12,024 nucleotides of DNA, taken from positions 1 to 12,024 of the forward strand of contig CAAGGQ010000232.1 in NCBI GenBank assembly GCA_900769475.1, read 5' to 3'. Below the pieces are notes generated by a model, which made no database searches, had not been told where the DNA came from, and saw only the letters and a program-made list of their open reading frames with translations. Within the stretch, counting starts at the first letter, position 1. Each line of letters opens with the position of its first letter. The DNA comes from Clostridia bacterium. Its GTDB lineage: Bacteria > Bacillota > Clostridia > Oscillospirales > CAG-272. The position numbers and the translations under genes are program-made. Below are positions 11,817 through 12,024 of the stretch, in pieces.

Positions 11817-12024
11817 TTACTCCACCCGATCCAAGATCAGGGGGCGGGATTGGGGCTTTTGTTTTTCGATGAAGGTGGCCTCCAGGAGGCGGGCGGCGGC
11901 GGGAGCCAATCGCTCCTTGGTGCCGGTAAAAAGCTCGGCAATGGGCTGTCCCTTCGCAACGTAATCCCCGGTCTTGGCCAACAGACGAATGCCTGCCGTC
12001 ATGTCGATCACGTCCTCCTTGGTA
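11817..12024 (-). CDS. pyrimidine-nucleoside (thymidine) phosphorylase, C-terminal end only
   Basis: The last 69 residues are visible, from TKEDVIDMTAG to the stop at 11817; the rest lies beyond the right edge. The stretch DMTAGIRLLAKTGDYVAKGQ followed by PIAELFTG fits the C-terminal PYNP domain, a hammerhead fold with a conserved GD-V-KG turn. The enzyme splits thymidine or uridine with phosphate into base and deoxyribose/ribose-1-phosphate in nucleoside salvage. Whether it is a thymidine-specific (DeoA) or broad (Pdp) enzyme cannot be told from this end. A biotin/lipoyl-like domain has a similar turn but would carry a modified lysine motif that is absent here. Confidence 0.77.
   Translation of the reverse strand, partial: TKEDVIDMTAGIRLLAKTGDYVAKGQPIAELFTGTKERLAPAAARLLEATFIEKQKPQSRPLILDRVE

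Overview
The window looks like a chromosomal segment of a Gram-positive, moderately GC-rich anaerobe, most likely an uncultured gut Clostridia (Oscillospirales/Ruminococcaceae-like). The basis is consensus TTGACA/TATAAT promoters, strong AGGAGG-type ribosome binding sites with some GTG and TTG starts, CCA-encoding tRNA genes, and a YdiF-type ABC-F protein. The taxonomic guess is an inference. No integrase, transposase, rRNA or CRISPR array is visible.

Left part (1-4500). A partial YeiH-family membrane transporter runs off the left edge on the minus strand. Behind it lies a roughly 270-base gene-free stretch holding an inverted repeat and a ladder of five small hairpins. A minus-strand tRNA operon follows, tRNA-Thr(UGU) then tRNA-Tyr(GUA), with a perfect promoter and a terminator that starts right at the CCA end. 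Next come an FkbM-family methyltransferase (minus), a HIT-family hydrolase (plus) and a monofunctional aspartate kinase with two ACT domains (minus). The last two share a bidirectional terminator. The HIT and aspartate kinase mRNAs each have a short leader that can fold into a hairpin at or beside the ribosome binding site.

Middle (4500-9980). malQ (4-alpha-glucanotransferase) stands alone on the plus strand. After it comes a small genetic switch. A CI-like repressor (XRE helix-turn-helix plus S24 self-cleavage domain) is transcribed rightwards, apparently together with an ABC-F ATPase. A three-gene operon of small proteins goes leftwards: a 60-residue unknown, an ArpU/sigma-region-4-like regulator, and a 61-residue single-pass membrane protein. 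The two perfect promoters overlap divergently, with start points about one base apart, and a palindrome covers the repressor's own promoter. This phage-like module without a phage is the best candidate here for an undescribed system.

Right part (9980-12024). A minus-strand operon encodes a MerR regulator with a C-terminal sensor-like domain, a membrane zinc-ribbon protein and a four-helix membrane protein. Each stop codon overlaps the next ribosome binding site. Its promoter has the 19-base spacer typical of MerR control, so the operon is probably self-regulated. A repeat-rich gene-free stretch separates it from the C-terminal end of a pyrimidine-nucleoside phosphorylase cut by the right edge.

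Related long perfect hairpins follow the stop codons of malQ and the ABC-F gene. Base changes in one arm are matched in the other, which points to a dispersed hairpin family kept for its structure.
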